From Pseudomonadota bacterium (GTDB lineage Bacteria; Desulfobacterota; Desulfovibrionia; Desulfovibrionales; Desulfovibrionaceae), in the NCBI GenBank assembly GCA_018817515.1, contig JAHIUD010000052.1, positions 1-52,100 on the forward strand: a stretch of DNA of 52,100 nt. Direction: 5' to 3'. A program made the translations under genes and the position numbers. This document shows, piece by piece, positions 15,854-24,067 of the stretch. The stretch's first letter is position 1, and each line of letters begins with the position of its first letter. The notes beneath the pieces are model-generated. The model was given only the letters and a program-made list of their open reading frames with translations, had not been told where the DNA came from and searched no databases.

Positions 15854-18178
15854 ATGCACCTCAGATCCTCGCCCCCCCCGCGAGCCGATGCCCTGGCCAA
15901 GGCCACGGGCGCGGAGCGCTACGTCCTTGATTTCGCGCCTGCGGAGTGCCTCTCTGCCGGGGCCTATCGTCCCGGTGCGGCCCTGAACATCGCCCATGGC
16001 CGGGTGCTCGGGGTGGACGCCAGCGCAGCCCTGGCCGTGCCCGGAGTGCTGCGCGTGCTCACAGCGGCGGATGTTCCGGGCACGAACCTCCAGGGCATCG
16101 TGCACAAGGATCAGCCCGTGCTCTGCGGCGAGGTCATCCGCCATGCGGGCGACCCCGTGGCCCTGGTCCTGGCCGAGTCCGCCGAGTCCCTGCGCCGGGG
16201 GCTGGCCGCCTTGCGCGCGGACATCGAGCCCCTGCCCGGAGTCTTCGACCCCGAGGCGGCGCTGAAAAAGGACGCGCCGCTTGTCCACCCCCAGCACAAG
16301 GGCGGCAACCTGCTGCTTGGCGCGCGCATCGAGAAGGGCGATGCCCGCGCGGCCCTGAAAAACGCGCCCGTCGTCGTGCGCGGCGAGTTCTCCACCCCCA
16401 TGCAGGAGCACGCCTTTCTGGAGACCCAGTGCGGCTTCGCCCGGCTCCTGCCGGACGGCGTCCTGGACATGACCGTGAGCACCCAGGCCCCGTTCCGCGA
16501 CCGCTTCGAGATCGGCCATGCCCTGGCCCTGAACCCGTTTAAGATCCGCATCCGCGCGCCCTACCTGGGCGGCGGTTTTGGCGGCAAGGACGGGGCCACG
16601 GTGCAGTGCCTGCTGGCCCTGGCCGCGCTCAATGCCGCAGGCCGCCCGGTGCGCATGTCCTGGGAGCGTGAGGAGAGCATCCTGGCCGGGTACAAGCGCC
16701 ACGCCGTGCACCTGCGCTACACCCTGGGCGCGGAGCGGGACGGCACGCTGCTGGCGCTCTCCTGCCGCCTGACCTACGACACCGGGGCCTACGCGCACCT
16801 GGGCTGCGAGGTCATGGAGCTGGGCATGGAGCACGCCGCCGGGCCGTACCGCGTGCCGCACACGCACATCGAGGGCCGCTGCGTGTATACCAACAACCCC
16901 ATCGCCGGGGCTTTCCGGGGCTTTGGCGTGGCCCAGGTCAGCCCGGCCTTCGAGGGCCTCATGGACGCCCTGGCGGCGAAGCTTTGCCTGGACCCGCTGG
17001 AGCTGCGGCGCAAGAACGCGTTGCTGCCGGGCGATGAAAACTGTTCGGGCGTCACGCTCACCAGCTCCGTGCATCTGGCCGAATGCCTGGACGAGCTGGC
17101 CGCGCATCCGCTTTGGACCACGCGCCAGGCCTGGCGCGCCGCCGCGCCGCGCTTCACGCGCCGGGGCGTTGGCCTGGCCGCAGTGTTCAACGGCATGGGC
17201 TATGGCCGGGGCCTGGCGGACATGGCCATCGCCAAGCTGGAGCTCACTGAGGCGGGCGAGTTTCTGGTCTACAACAGCGTGGCGGACATGGGCCAGGGCA
17301 ACGCCGCGGCCTTTGCCCTGCTGGCGGCGCAGGAGCTGAACCAGTCGCTGGCGGAGAACCCCGGGGCCGTGCGCCTTCTCCAGCCCGACACCGAACGCTG
17401 CCACCCCTCGGGCTCGTCTTCGGCCGGGCGCACCACCTACACCTTTGGCAACGCGCTGCTCAAGGCGTGCGCGGCCATGCGCGAGAAGCTACTGGCCCGG
17501 GCCGCCATGGCGCTTTTCGTCGACGAAACGCAGGCCCTGGAGCTGGCGCCCGGCGCGGTGCTGCACCCGGCCTCGGGCCGCAGCCTGCCGCTCACCGCCC
17601 TGGCGCGCTTCCTAAAGCGCGACGACCGGGTCTGCGTGGGCGAGTTCCTCATGCCCGTGGCCCAGGACCCGCCGGACACCGGGCGGGCCTTCCAGATCGG
17701 CTTCCCGCACCTGTTCTTCTCTTACGGGGCGCACCTGGCGCGCATCGAGGTGGACGAACTCACTGGCCGTGTGCGCGTGTGCGACTTTCTGGCCGCCACC
17801 GACGGCGGGCGCGTGCTGGACCGCTCCTGTTTCGACCAGCAGGCCCAGGGCGGCGCGGCCCAGGGCATCGGCTACGCCCTCCTCGAGGAATTCAAGACGC
17901 GCGGCGGCCTCATCCAGACCGCCGACCTGTCCACCTGCCTGATCCCCACGGCGCTCGACCTGCCGGATATCCAGTCCCTGGCCGTGGACGGCCACGAGCC
18001 CACGGGCCCGCGCGGGCTCAAGGGCGTGGGCGAGGTGGGCCTGAACGGCCCGGCCCCGGCCCTGGCCTCGGCCCTGGAAGACGCCACCGGCGAACGTCTG
18101 CGGGACTTTCCCCTGACCCCGGAACGCGTGCTGGCCGCCCTCAACAAACGCAGACCGCCCAGCCGGAGGCGCGCATGA
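15854..18178 (+). CDS. Molybdenum hydroxylase large subunit (xanthine dehydrogenase family, Moco-binding)
   Basis: A 774-residue Moco subunit. Family marks are ADALAKATGAERYVLDF at the start, the GGGFGGKDG molybdopterin loop (about 236-246), NNPIAGAFRGFGVAQ, VADMGQGNAAAFALLAAQEL, the HPSGSSSAGRTTY segment, and GLKGVGEVGLNGPAPAL containing the expected catalytic Glu727. It lacks the AYRCSFR-type loop of CO dehydrogenase. Enzymes of this family hydroxylate, or in 4-hydroxybenzoyl-CoA reductase dehydroxylate, aromatic and N-heterocyclic substrates. Linkage to a benzoate-type ligase and ACP suggests an aryl or heteroaryl acyl substrate; this is inference. Its TGA overlaps the ATG of the Fe-S subunit. 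Confidence 0.88.
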   Translation: MHLRSSPPPRADALAKATGAERYVLDFAPAECLSAGAYRPGAALNIAHGRVLGVDASAALAVPGVLRVLTAADVPGTNLQGIVHKDQPVLCGEVIRHAGDPVALVLAESAESLRRGLAALRADIEPLPGVFDPEAALKKDAPLVHPQHKGGNLLLGARIEKGDARAALKNAPVVVRGEFSTPMQEHAFLETQCGFARLLPDGVLDMTVSTQAPFRDRFEIGHALALNPFKIRIRAPYLGGGFGGKDGATVQCLLALAALNAAGRPVRMSWEREESILAGYKRHAVHLRYTLGAERDGTLLALSCRLTYDTGAYAHLGCEVMELGMEHAAGPYRVPHTHIEGRCVYTNNPIAGAFRGFGVAQVSPAFEGLMDALAAKLCLDPLELRRKNALLPGDENCSGVTLTSSVHLAECLDELAAHPLWTTRQAWRAAAPRFTRRGVGLAAVFNGMGYGRGLADMAIAKLELTEAGEFLVYNSVADMGQGNAAAFALLAAQELNQSLAENPGAVRLLQPDTERCHPSGSSSAGRTTYTFGNALLKACAAMREKLLARAAMALFVDETQALELAPGAVLHPASGRSLPLTALARFLKRDDRVCVGEFLMPVAQDPPDTGRAFQIGFPHLFFSYGAHLARIEVDELTGRVRVCDFLAATDGGRVLDRSCFDQQAQGGAAQGIGYALLEEFKTRGGLIQTADLSTCLIPTALDLPDIQSLAVDGHEPTGPRGLKGVGEVGLNGPAPALASALEDATGERLRDFPLTPERVLAALNKRRPPSRRRA

Positions 18179-18675
18179 AGCTTTCCTTTACCCTGAACGG
18201 CGTGCTGGTGCGCGCGGACGCGGACCCGGACGAACGCGCCGTGGATCTGCTGCGCGACCTGGGCGCTCTCGATGTCAAGGAAGGCTGCGGCACCGGCGAG
18301 TGCGGAGCCTGTTCCGTGCTGGTGGACGGCGTGCACAAGCTGTCCTGCCTGCTCCTGGCCGCCCAGCTCGCTGGCCGCGAGCTGACCACCGCCGCAGGGC
18401 TGGGCACTGTGGCCGCGCCGCATCCCATCCAGCGGGCCTTTGCCGAGCATGGGGCCGTGCAGTGCGGGTTCTGCACGCCGGGCATGACCATCGCCGCAGC
18501 CGCGCTGCTGGCCCGGAACCCGGAGCCCTCGCGTCTGGACGCGCGCCGGGCCATCTCCGGCAACCTCTGCCGCTGCACCGGCTACGTGAAGATCGTGGAC
18601 GCCGTGTGCGCCGCTGCCAGTGAATTGAGCGAAGCCCCGGGCGGTGAAACGCCCGGTGCGGAGGACCAGGCATGA
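18175..18675 (+). CDS. Molybdenum hydroxylase small subunit, two [2Fe-2S] clusters
   Basis: A 166-residue CoxS/XdhC-type subunit. The plant-ferredoxin-like cluster uses Cys38, Cys43, Cys46 (EGCGTGECGAC) and Cys58. The helical-domain cluster uses Cys97, Cys100 (QCGFCTPGM) and Cys132, Cys134 (GNLCRCTGY). All eight ligands are present, so electron transfer from Moco to FAD should be intact. The gene overlaps both neighbours by the ATGA arrangement, indicating tight co-translation of the three-subunit enzyme. Confidence 0.95.
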   Translation: MKLSFTLNGVLVRADADPDERAVDLLRDLGALDVKEGCGTGECGACSVLVDGVHKLSCLLLAAQLAGRELTTAAGLGTVAAPHPIQRAFAEHGAVQCGFCTPGMTIAAAALLARNPEPSRLDARRAISGNLCRCTGYVKIVDAVCAAASELSEAPGGETPGAEDQA

Positions 18676-19589
18676 ACGTGGTCTTCCCGCGCAACATGGC
18701 GGCATTGTTCAAGGCCCTGGATGAGCCCGGCGCTCGCGTGCTGGCGGGCGGCACAGACCTGCTGGTGCGCCTGCGCTCGCATCCTGATTCCGGCCCGGCC
18801 ACGCTGGTCGGCCTGGACAGGCTCCCGGCCCTGCGCGGCGTCGCGGAAGACTCCGGCTGGGAGCCGGGTCTCGGGACCAAAGATGGTCGGGGCGATGGTT
18901 CTCCGTCCGAAAGCGTCGGGCCGGGGACCCTGCACCGGGCGCTGCGCCTGGGCGCGGCCACGACCCACGCGGAACTCCTGGCCCATCCGCTCATCCGCGC
19001 CCGGCTGCCCGTGCTGGCCCAGGCCCTGGCCGACCTTGGCTCGCCGCCCATCCGCAACATGGGCACCCTGGGCGGCAACATCTGCACGGCCTCGCCCGCT
19101 GGCGACACCCTGCCGCCGCTCCTGGCGCTGGGCGCGGAGGTGGAGCTGGCCGCCAAAACCGGAACCCGTCGCCTGCCCCTGGCCAGTTTCCTCCTCGGAC
19201 CGGGACGCACCGCCCTCAAGCCCGGAGAAGTACTCGCCGCGGTATGCGTGCCGGTGCCCGGCGTGGACGTCCGCCAACATTTCGAGAAGGTGGGTCGTCG
19301 GGACGCCCTGGCCGTGGCCGTGGTCAGCCTGGCCGCGCTGGTGCGCACCGGGCACGGCGGAAAAATCGTCGAGGCGCATCTGGCCTGGGGCTCCGTGGGG
19401 CCCACCGTCTGGCGTTGTCCCGAGGTCGAGGCCGCCCTGGCCGGACGCAAGCTGTCCCTCACCGCCCTGACCGAGGCCGCCAGCATCGTGCGCAGCCAGG
19501 TCCAGCCCATCGACGACGTCCGCGCCAGCGCCGACTACCGCCGTGAAGTGGCAGGCAACTTGCTCCTGCGTCTGGCGATGCTGGAGTAA
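18672..19589 (+). CDS. Molybdenum hydroxylase medium subunit, FAD-binding
   Basis: A 305-residue CoxM/XdhB-type subunit. The FAD pyrophosphate loops are VLAGGTDLLVRL (about residues 21-32) and RNMGTLGGNICTASPAGDTLPPLLALGA. Between them lies a low-complexity insert (GLGTKDGRGDGSPSESVGPG) not usual for the family. It lacks the cysteine-rich insertion that binds the extra [4Fe-4S] cluster in 4-hydroxybenzoyl-CoA reductase HcrB, which argues against classic benzoyl-CoA-type reductive dehydroxylation. It closes the operon and is followed by hairpins of the dispersed repeat. Confidence 0.92.
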   Translation: MNVVFPRNMAALFKALDEPGARVLAGGTDLLVRLRSHPDSGPATLVGLDRLPALRGVAEDSGWEPGLGTKDGRGDGSPSESVGPGTLHRALRLGAATTHAELLAHPLIRARLPVLAQALADLGSPPIRNMGTLGGNICTASPAGDTLPPLLALGAEVELAAKTGTRRLPLASFLLGPGRTALKPGEVLAAVCVPVPGVDVRQHFEKVGRRDALAVAVVSLAALVRTGHGGKIVEAHLAWGSVGPTVWRCPEVEAALAGRKLSLTALTEAASIVRSQVQPIDDVRASADYRREVAGNLLLRLAMLE

Positions 19590-19599
19590 AGCCGAGAAG

Positions 19600-19905
19600 T
19601 GCCTCCGGCGGCCAGGGGCGCTGCCCCTGAACCCCGCCAAAGGACCTTAAGGCCCTTTTGGCTTTCTTTGGTAATCACGGGAGAACGTCTTTCCCTCGGC
19701 CTCTTTACCAACCCTCTCCAAAGGGCCAACCGTGTTCGGATTTTCGAGGGTCCCCCCTCGAAAATCCGAACACATTGCCAGGCCCAGCCCAGCCGACGCC
19801 TTTGCCCGCACCGCCCAGGCCCAGGCCAATGGGGGGGCCGGGGGCCTCAGGCCCCAGGCGGGGTCCAGGGGCAGCGCCCCTGGCTCAGCAGGCCCCAGGC
19901 CGGGG
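19600..19905 (+). repeat. Dispersed intergenic element, copy B
   Basis: Lies between the convergent FAD-subunit and MFS genes. In order: GCCTCCGGCGGCC; a CAGGGGC/GCCCCTG hairpin that can terminate the hydroxylase operon; the CCAAAGG palindrome; box 1 TCACGGGAGAACGTCTTTC (19675-19693); box 2 GGGCCAACCG; a perfect 18-bp stem with a TCCC loop (19733-19772); box 3 starting CATTGCCAGG (19773-19817); and further GC-rich hairpins. H1 is missing. The same order occurs at 37811-38117 and, inverted, at 40834-41090. Confidence 0.75.
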
Positions 19906-19917
19906 GGCTTCCCAACG

Positions 19918-21153
19918 CTACGCTGCGCCGCGCAGTTCGCGTCCCACGGGCAGTATGCACAGTGCGGCGGCCAGCATCATTGCTCCGCTCACGCAGAACA
20001 GTCCGACGTGGCTCCAGCCAGCGGCCATGAGTGCGCCGCCGATGAACGGCCCGATGAAGAAGCCCGCGTCCACGGCCACCATCATCAGGTTGGCGTTGTA
20101 GGCCCGCAGTCTTGGCGGCGAGACTTGAAGCATGCTGGCGTTCAACAGCGGCATGGAAAGGGCGATGCCCGAGCCGTAGAGCCCGGCCATGCTGAAGAGC
20201 ACCAGCGGCCCGGTCGCCCAGCTGAAGAGCGGCACCAGCACGGCCAGTTCGAGGAAGGCGATGAACAGCAGGCGGCCCTTGTCTATGCGGTCCAGCAGGT
20301 GTCCGCAGGCGACGCGCAGGGTGATGGTTGCGGCGTTGGAGTAGGTGAAGAACATGCCGGGGTTGCCCGCGCCGAGGAGCACGGCGAAGTCGCGCATGAA
20401 GAAGAAGACGATGGAGTGCCCGGCCACCAGGAACAGGTTGGCCAGGATGAGCAGGGACACGGACGGTGCGCGGAGCCCCTGGCGCACCTCGGCCCAGCTG
20501 GGCTTTTGCAGGTGCGAGGGGTGCAGGGTCTGGGCCAGGGCGCGGGTCCTACGGTCGAGCGGCCGCAGCAGCAGGAAGGCCGGGAGCATGAGCGGCGCTG
20601 CCACGGCGTAGGCCGCGCCGTGTCCGGGCAGGTAGGGCAGCACCAGCTCCACGAAGGGCGGCATGAGCGCATAGGGCAAAAGGATGGTCACGGAGAACAG
20701 GCCGAAGCCTTGGGCGCTCTTTTCGCGCGGGAGCAGCGCCGTGAGCACGCCCGTGAGCCCGCCCACGAGAATGACGAAGCCCAGGCCGTGCAGCACGCGC
20801 ACCAGCGCCAGCAGGGGGATGGACGTGGTGAAGGGGTAGCAGAGCAGGGCCGCCGTGGCTATGCACAGGCCCACGCGCATGAAGCGCACGCTGTTGCCTA
20901 GCGTCAAAAATCGGCCCAGGAAGGGCCGCACCAGAAGAGCGGTGAAGGGCTCCAGGGCGAGCAGCGGCCCGCGCCAGACCGGGGGGATGCCCAGTTCGGT
21001 CAGGTAGGTGTAGAAGCTGTAAAAGATGGCGATGTTAGAGAAGGCCAGCACGCTGATGGCGCAGAGGGACAAGAATTCGAAGGTCCAGATGGTCGACTGG
21101 CCCTCTGGTGCTGCGCCGGGCTGTGGAGCAGGCGTTGCGTTTTCCTGGCTCAT
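19918..21153 (-). CDS. MFS transporter
   Basis: A 411-residue protein with about twelve hydrophobic segments and the MFS loop marks RPFLGRFLTLGNSVRFMRVG after helix 2 and LLDRIDKGRLLF in the second half. The N-terminus is polar and probably cytoplasmic. Major facilitator proteins use ion gradients to move small molecules; direction and substrate cannot be read here. Its ATG overlaps the stop of the HisC-like gene by 4 nt, so it is the third gene of an operon and may export or import the product or substrate of that aminotransferase. Confidence 0.88.
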   Translation of the reverse strand: MSQENATPAPQPGAAPEGQSTIWTFEFLSLCAISVLAFSNIAIFYSFYTYLTELGIPPVWRGPLLALEPFTALLVRPFLGRFLTLGNSVRFMRVGLCIATAALLCYPFTTSIPLLALVRVLHGLGFVILVGGLTGVLTALLPREKSAQGFGLFSVTILLPYALMPPFVELVLPYLPGHGAAYAVAAPLMLPAFLLLRPLDRRTRALAQTLHPSHLQKPSWAEVRQGLRAPSVSLLILANLFLVAGHSIVFFFMRDFAVLLGAGNPGMFFTYSNAATITLRVACGHLLDRIDKGRLLFIAFLELAVLVPLFSWATGPLVLFSMAGLYGSGIALSMPLLNASMLQVSPPRLRAYNANLMMVAVDAGFFIGPFIGGALMAAGWSHVGLFCVSGAMMLAAALCILPVGRELRGAA

Positions 21154-22277
21154 GCCGGATCGCCGCCCACCACGGCGAGGACCTCGCGAAAGGCCGCGAG
21201 GAAGTCCTGCATCACCGGCAGTTGGACCGTGCTGATGCGGATCCAGTTGGGGAAGCGGAAGCCGGTCATGGTGCGCACCATGATTCCCCGGCGCATGAGC
21301 TGGCGGTAGATGAGCGAGTCCGAGGCCGGGGTTTCGACCATGACGAAGTTGCCCGCGTTGGAAACGTAGTTGAGCCCCAGCTCGTCAAAGGCGGGCAGCA
21401 GGAGCCCCTTGGCCTCGGCCACCATCAGGCGGGTGGCGGCGATGTGTTCGGCGTCGTCCATGAGCGCGGCTGCTGCGGCGGGCTGGCCCATGGCGTTGAC
21501 GGAATAGACGATGTGCGTGCGCCGGATGTAGTCCACGACCTCTTTCTGCCCGCAAACGTAGCCCACGCGCAGGCCGGCCAGCGCATACATCTTGGAGAAG
21601 GTTCGGAAGACCACCACGTTCTTGTGGCGCTCCATGAGCTCCATGCCGTCCGGGAAACGCTCGTCGTCCACATACTCGCAGTATGCCTCGTCAATGACCA
21701 CGATGGCCCGGCCCCCGACCCCGCGCAGGAAGCGCTCCATGGTGTCGCGGTCCCACCACGTGCCCGTGGGGTTGTTGGGATTGCAGACAAAGAGGATCTT
21801 GGTGCGGCTGTCCATGGCCGCCAGCATGGCGTCGGGGTCGAAACCCCAGTTGTTGAGCGGTATGAGCCGGGCCTCGAAGCCCGAGAACTCGGCCACCCAT
21901 TCGTACACGGCGAAGGTCTTGTCCGCGGTGATGATGTTGTCGCCCTTTTCGCAAAAGGCCTTGATGACGCTGGCGATGACCTCGCAGGAGCCGTTGCCCA
22001 CCAGGAACCGCTCGGGATCCTTGCCGAAGCGTTCGGCCAGCACGGTGCGCAGGGCGTAGGAGTCGCCGCTGGGGTAGATGGCCGAGCGCATGGACTCGAA
22101 GGCCTCGATGACCTTGCGCGCGGCGGGCGGCGGGCCCAGCGCGTTCTCGTTGTTGTTCAGGCGGTGCAGGTGGTCCACCCCGTACTGGCGCATGAGCACC
22201 GGGTCCGGGCGGCTTGGCGTGTACGCCTCAAAGGCCCGGATGTACTCCGGGACGAGCTCAGCTATGGACGGGGGCAT
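21150..22277 (-). CDS. HisC-like class I/II PLP aminotransferase
   Basis: A 375-residue fold-type I aminotransferase starting at the ATG at 22277 (MPPSIAELVPEYIRAFEAYTP), inside the 3' end of the upstream gene. It shows NNNENALGPPP, the NGSCEVIASV cofactor loop, CNPNNPTGTWW, IDEAYCEYV and the Schiff-base lysine in FSKMYALAGLRVGY. These match histidinol-phosphate aminotransferases and their aromatic relatives. No other histidine gene is nearby, and it is co-transcribed with a transporter, so it may be a paralogue acting on another amino acid. Substrate is open. Confidence 0.82.
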   Translation of the reverse strand: MPPSIAELVPEYIRAFEAYTPSRPDPVLMRQYGVDHLHRLNNNENALGPPPAARKVIEAFESMRSAIYPSGDSYALRTVLAERFGKDPERFLVGNGSCEVIASVIKAFCEKGDNIITADKTFAVYEWVAEFSGFEARLIPLNNWGFDPDAMLAAMDSRTKILFVCNPNNPTGTWWDRDTMERFLRGVGGRAIVVIDEAYCEYVDDERFPDGMELMERHKNVVVFRTFSKMYALAGLRVGYVCGQKEVVDYIRRTHIVYSVNAMGQPAAAAALMDDAEHIAATRLMVAEAKGLLLPAFDELGLNYVSNAGNFVMVETPASDSLIYRQLMRRGIMVRTMTGFRFPNWIRISTVQLPVMQDFLAAFREVLAVVGGDPA

Positions 22278-23619
22278 GTTGGCACACCAGGATGTCGGAG
22301 TCGCCCGCGTGGGGCAGCACAAGCCTGGGCGCGAAGCCGCAGGCGCTCAGGGCCGGGAACAGCGCGCCCTGCCAGGGCTCGGCGAGGTCCAGGTGCAGCA
22401 GGATGTCGCGCATGTCCTGCTCGCGGATGGCCTCCACATGGGCCTTCAGGTTGGCCTCAAAGTCGCGGCCGTCGAGCATGGGCCGCAGCACGGCAAGGCC
22501 GCGCAGGCGGTCCAGGGTGGTGGCCAGCAGCGAATGCGCGGGCAGGCGCGCCGGGGCTGTGGGCTCGGCGGCCAGGAGATCGCGGGAGAAGGCCAGGCGG
22601 TCGTACTCGCGCCGCAGGAAGGGGAAGAGGTCCGGGTGCGCCCAGACCGCGGCGCCCGCGTCCTCGCGCAGGTGCCGGAAGAAGGCTGGCTGGTCGACCG
22701 GCTGTGCTTCGCCTTTTCCGTCATCGCCGCCATCGGGCGCGCCGTGCAGGGTCAGGCTGCCCAGGGCCTCGAACCAGCCGTGCGGCAGGTCCTCCGTGGG
22801 CCGCTCGCTGAAGGCGCACAAGGCCTCGGTGCGCGCCACGCGGGCCAGGAAGCCCTCGGTGAGCAGGCGCGCGGTGTCCTGGGCCAGGGCTGGGTCGAAA
22901 ACGTAGGGGCCGGAGAAAACCACCGCGCGCCGACCGGAGTTGCGCCAGCAGATGAGCCCGGCCGGGCGGCCCACGGTGTCCAGGGCCAGCAGGACCTGGT
23001 ACTGCCCCGTGGCTACCATGTCCGCAAAGCGCGCGGGCCGGGAGAAGCTGTGCGGCCGCAGGCGCGCGGGATAGCGTCCGGCGGCCAGCAGCGCGGCGTG
23101 CTGCACGACCCCGGAGGCGGGCGCGGGTTCCAGGCGCAGGGGCGCGGTCAGGTGCTGCGGAGCGCTCTGAGGCTCGGCCTCGGGATAGGCGCGGTCGACC
23201 TCGGCGCTGACGTGGAACACGTCCGGGCCGGAGCGCGTCAGGCCGCAGCGGTCCGTGGTGCGCGCGGCCACAAGCAGGCCCAGTTCGGCGTCCTCGCCGG
23301 AGTCCATGTCGACGCTGGCGGCGAAGTTGAGCGCGCGCAGGCTGACCTCCCCGGCCCGGAAGCGGAAGTCCGCGCGGGTGAGGGTGCCGCCGTCGGACAG
23401 GGTCAGGCGGATGGGCTCCTCGCGCCCGGCGTGGCGGCAGAGGTAGGCAAAGAATTCCTCCACGGCCAGGGCCAGGCGCAGGGCGCCGTTCCGGTCCAGG
23501 CCGAAGACCTGGGCGGCGTTCTCGGCGGCGGCGGCGGCAGAGGGCAGAAAGGCCGTATCGGACGGCAGCTCCAGCACGAGCTGGTGCTGGGCGGAGTGAT
23601 TCGAGGTCGATGCGGACAC
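22258..23619 (-). CDS. Degenerate HATPase_c-like domain fused to GNAT-like domain
   Basis: A 453-residue protein; GTG at 23619 is chosen because it follows a GAGG and because upstream sequence is alanine- and proline-rich noise. Residues about 12-150 resemble the RsbW-type HATPase fold (LRLALAVEEFFAYLCRHAG, then DAELGLLVAARTTDRCGL). The N-box asparagine is replaced (Glu55-Phe-Phe-Ala-Tyr59), so ATP/Mg binding is doubtful. Residues about 230-453 look like an acyltransferase-type alpha/beta domain (GQYQVLLALDTVGRPAGLICWR, a glycine-poor loop, then a long C-terminal module ending LPHAGDSDILVCQ). It leads an operon with the aminotransferase and the MFS transporter. Confidence 0.55.
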   Translation of the reverse strand: MSASTSNHSAQHQLVLELPSDTAFLPSAAAAAENAAQVFGLDRNGALRLALAVEEFFAYLCRHAGREEPIRLTLSDGGTLTRADFRFRAGEVSLRALNFAASVDMDSGEDAELGLLVAARTTDRCGLTRSGPDVFHVSAEVDRAYPEAEPQSAPQHLTAPLRLEPAPASGVVQHAALLAAGRYPARLRPHSFSRPARFADMVATGQYQVLLALDTVGRPAGLICWRNSGRRAVVFSGPYVFDPALAQDTARLLTEGFLARVARTEALCAFSERPTEDLPHGWFEALGSLTLHGAPDGGDDGKGEAQPVDQPAFFRHLREDAGAAVWAHPDLFPFLRREYDRLAFSRDLLAAEPTAPARLPAHSLLATTLDRLRGLAVLRPMLDGRDFEANLKAHVEAIREQDMRDILLHLDLAEPWQGALFPALSACGFAPRLVLPHAGDSDILVCQHAPVHS

Positions 23620-24067
23620 GGCGTCCTCGCTTGCTTGTGGTGCGGGCCGACAACGCGGGCCCGATGTTGGCGTGATAGCAGAGCATCGCCCGGCGGGCAA
23701 CCTGCCAGGAGGCTGGGCTGCCCCCGCGCGGGGAGAGAGCCCGGCCAGGGCGTCGCTTCCGTGCGCACGCTTTGGCGCTGCTGCGATAACTGCCGGAATT
23801 GGCAAGTCAGGTGTACCTGGCAAGGTCTTGCACCTTGGCGAGTGTCATTTTCGCCAACAAAATTTCGTGTCATTTCCGGTTTTGGAAGGCAATTGCTACA
23901 ATTTTGTCATAACGATGGGCAGATTTGGCTTTGCAGGAGCCAAAATTGTGGCTAAGAAGATTCCGCCGCCACGCGGGGCAGGCGGCATCCCTCATTCTTC
24001 GGCATTTCCCGGCTGGCGTCATCTGCCGGGAGCCGCTCACCGTGCCCCATGCAAAGGGAGAGTCCGC
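23620..24067. other. Divergent regulatory region upstream of amt
   Basis: A 448-nt gene-free region. An AT-rich core (about 23845-23950) contrasts with the GC-rich flanks and holds an 8-bp inverted repeat (ACAAAATT ... AATTTTGT), a TACAAT -10-like box, and a small hairpin TTTGGCT-N7-AGCCAAA near 23925. Two TGG...TTGC pairs resemble sigma-54 promoters but have the wrong spacing. No start site can be fixed by eye. Confidence 0.45.

Noticed and set aside
14294-17404. 1036-codon minus-strand frame
   Set aside because: Antisense to the ACP-GNAT-hydroxylase genes; His/Gly/Val-rich shadow composition typical of high-GC antisense frames.
15854-19589. Aerobic-type CO dehydrogenase (CoxLSM)
   Set aside because: The large subunit has AGAFRGFGVAQ, not the AYRCSFR active-site loop of CO dehydrogenase.
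15854-19589. 4-hydroxybenzoyl-CoA reductase
   Set aside because: The FAD subunit has no cysteine-rich insertion for the additional [4Fe-4S] cluster, so a classic HcrABC assignment is not supported, although a related substrate is possible.
23817-23835. Sigma-54 promoter TGGCA...TTGCA upstream of amt
   Set aside because: GG and GC are separated by 9 nt instead of the required 10; a second candidate near 23883 has the same fault.
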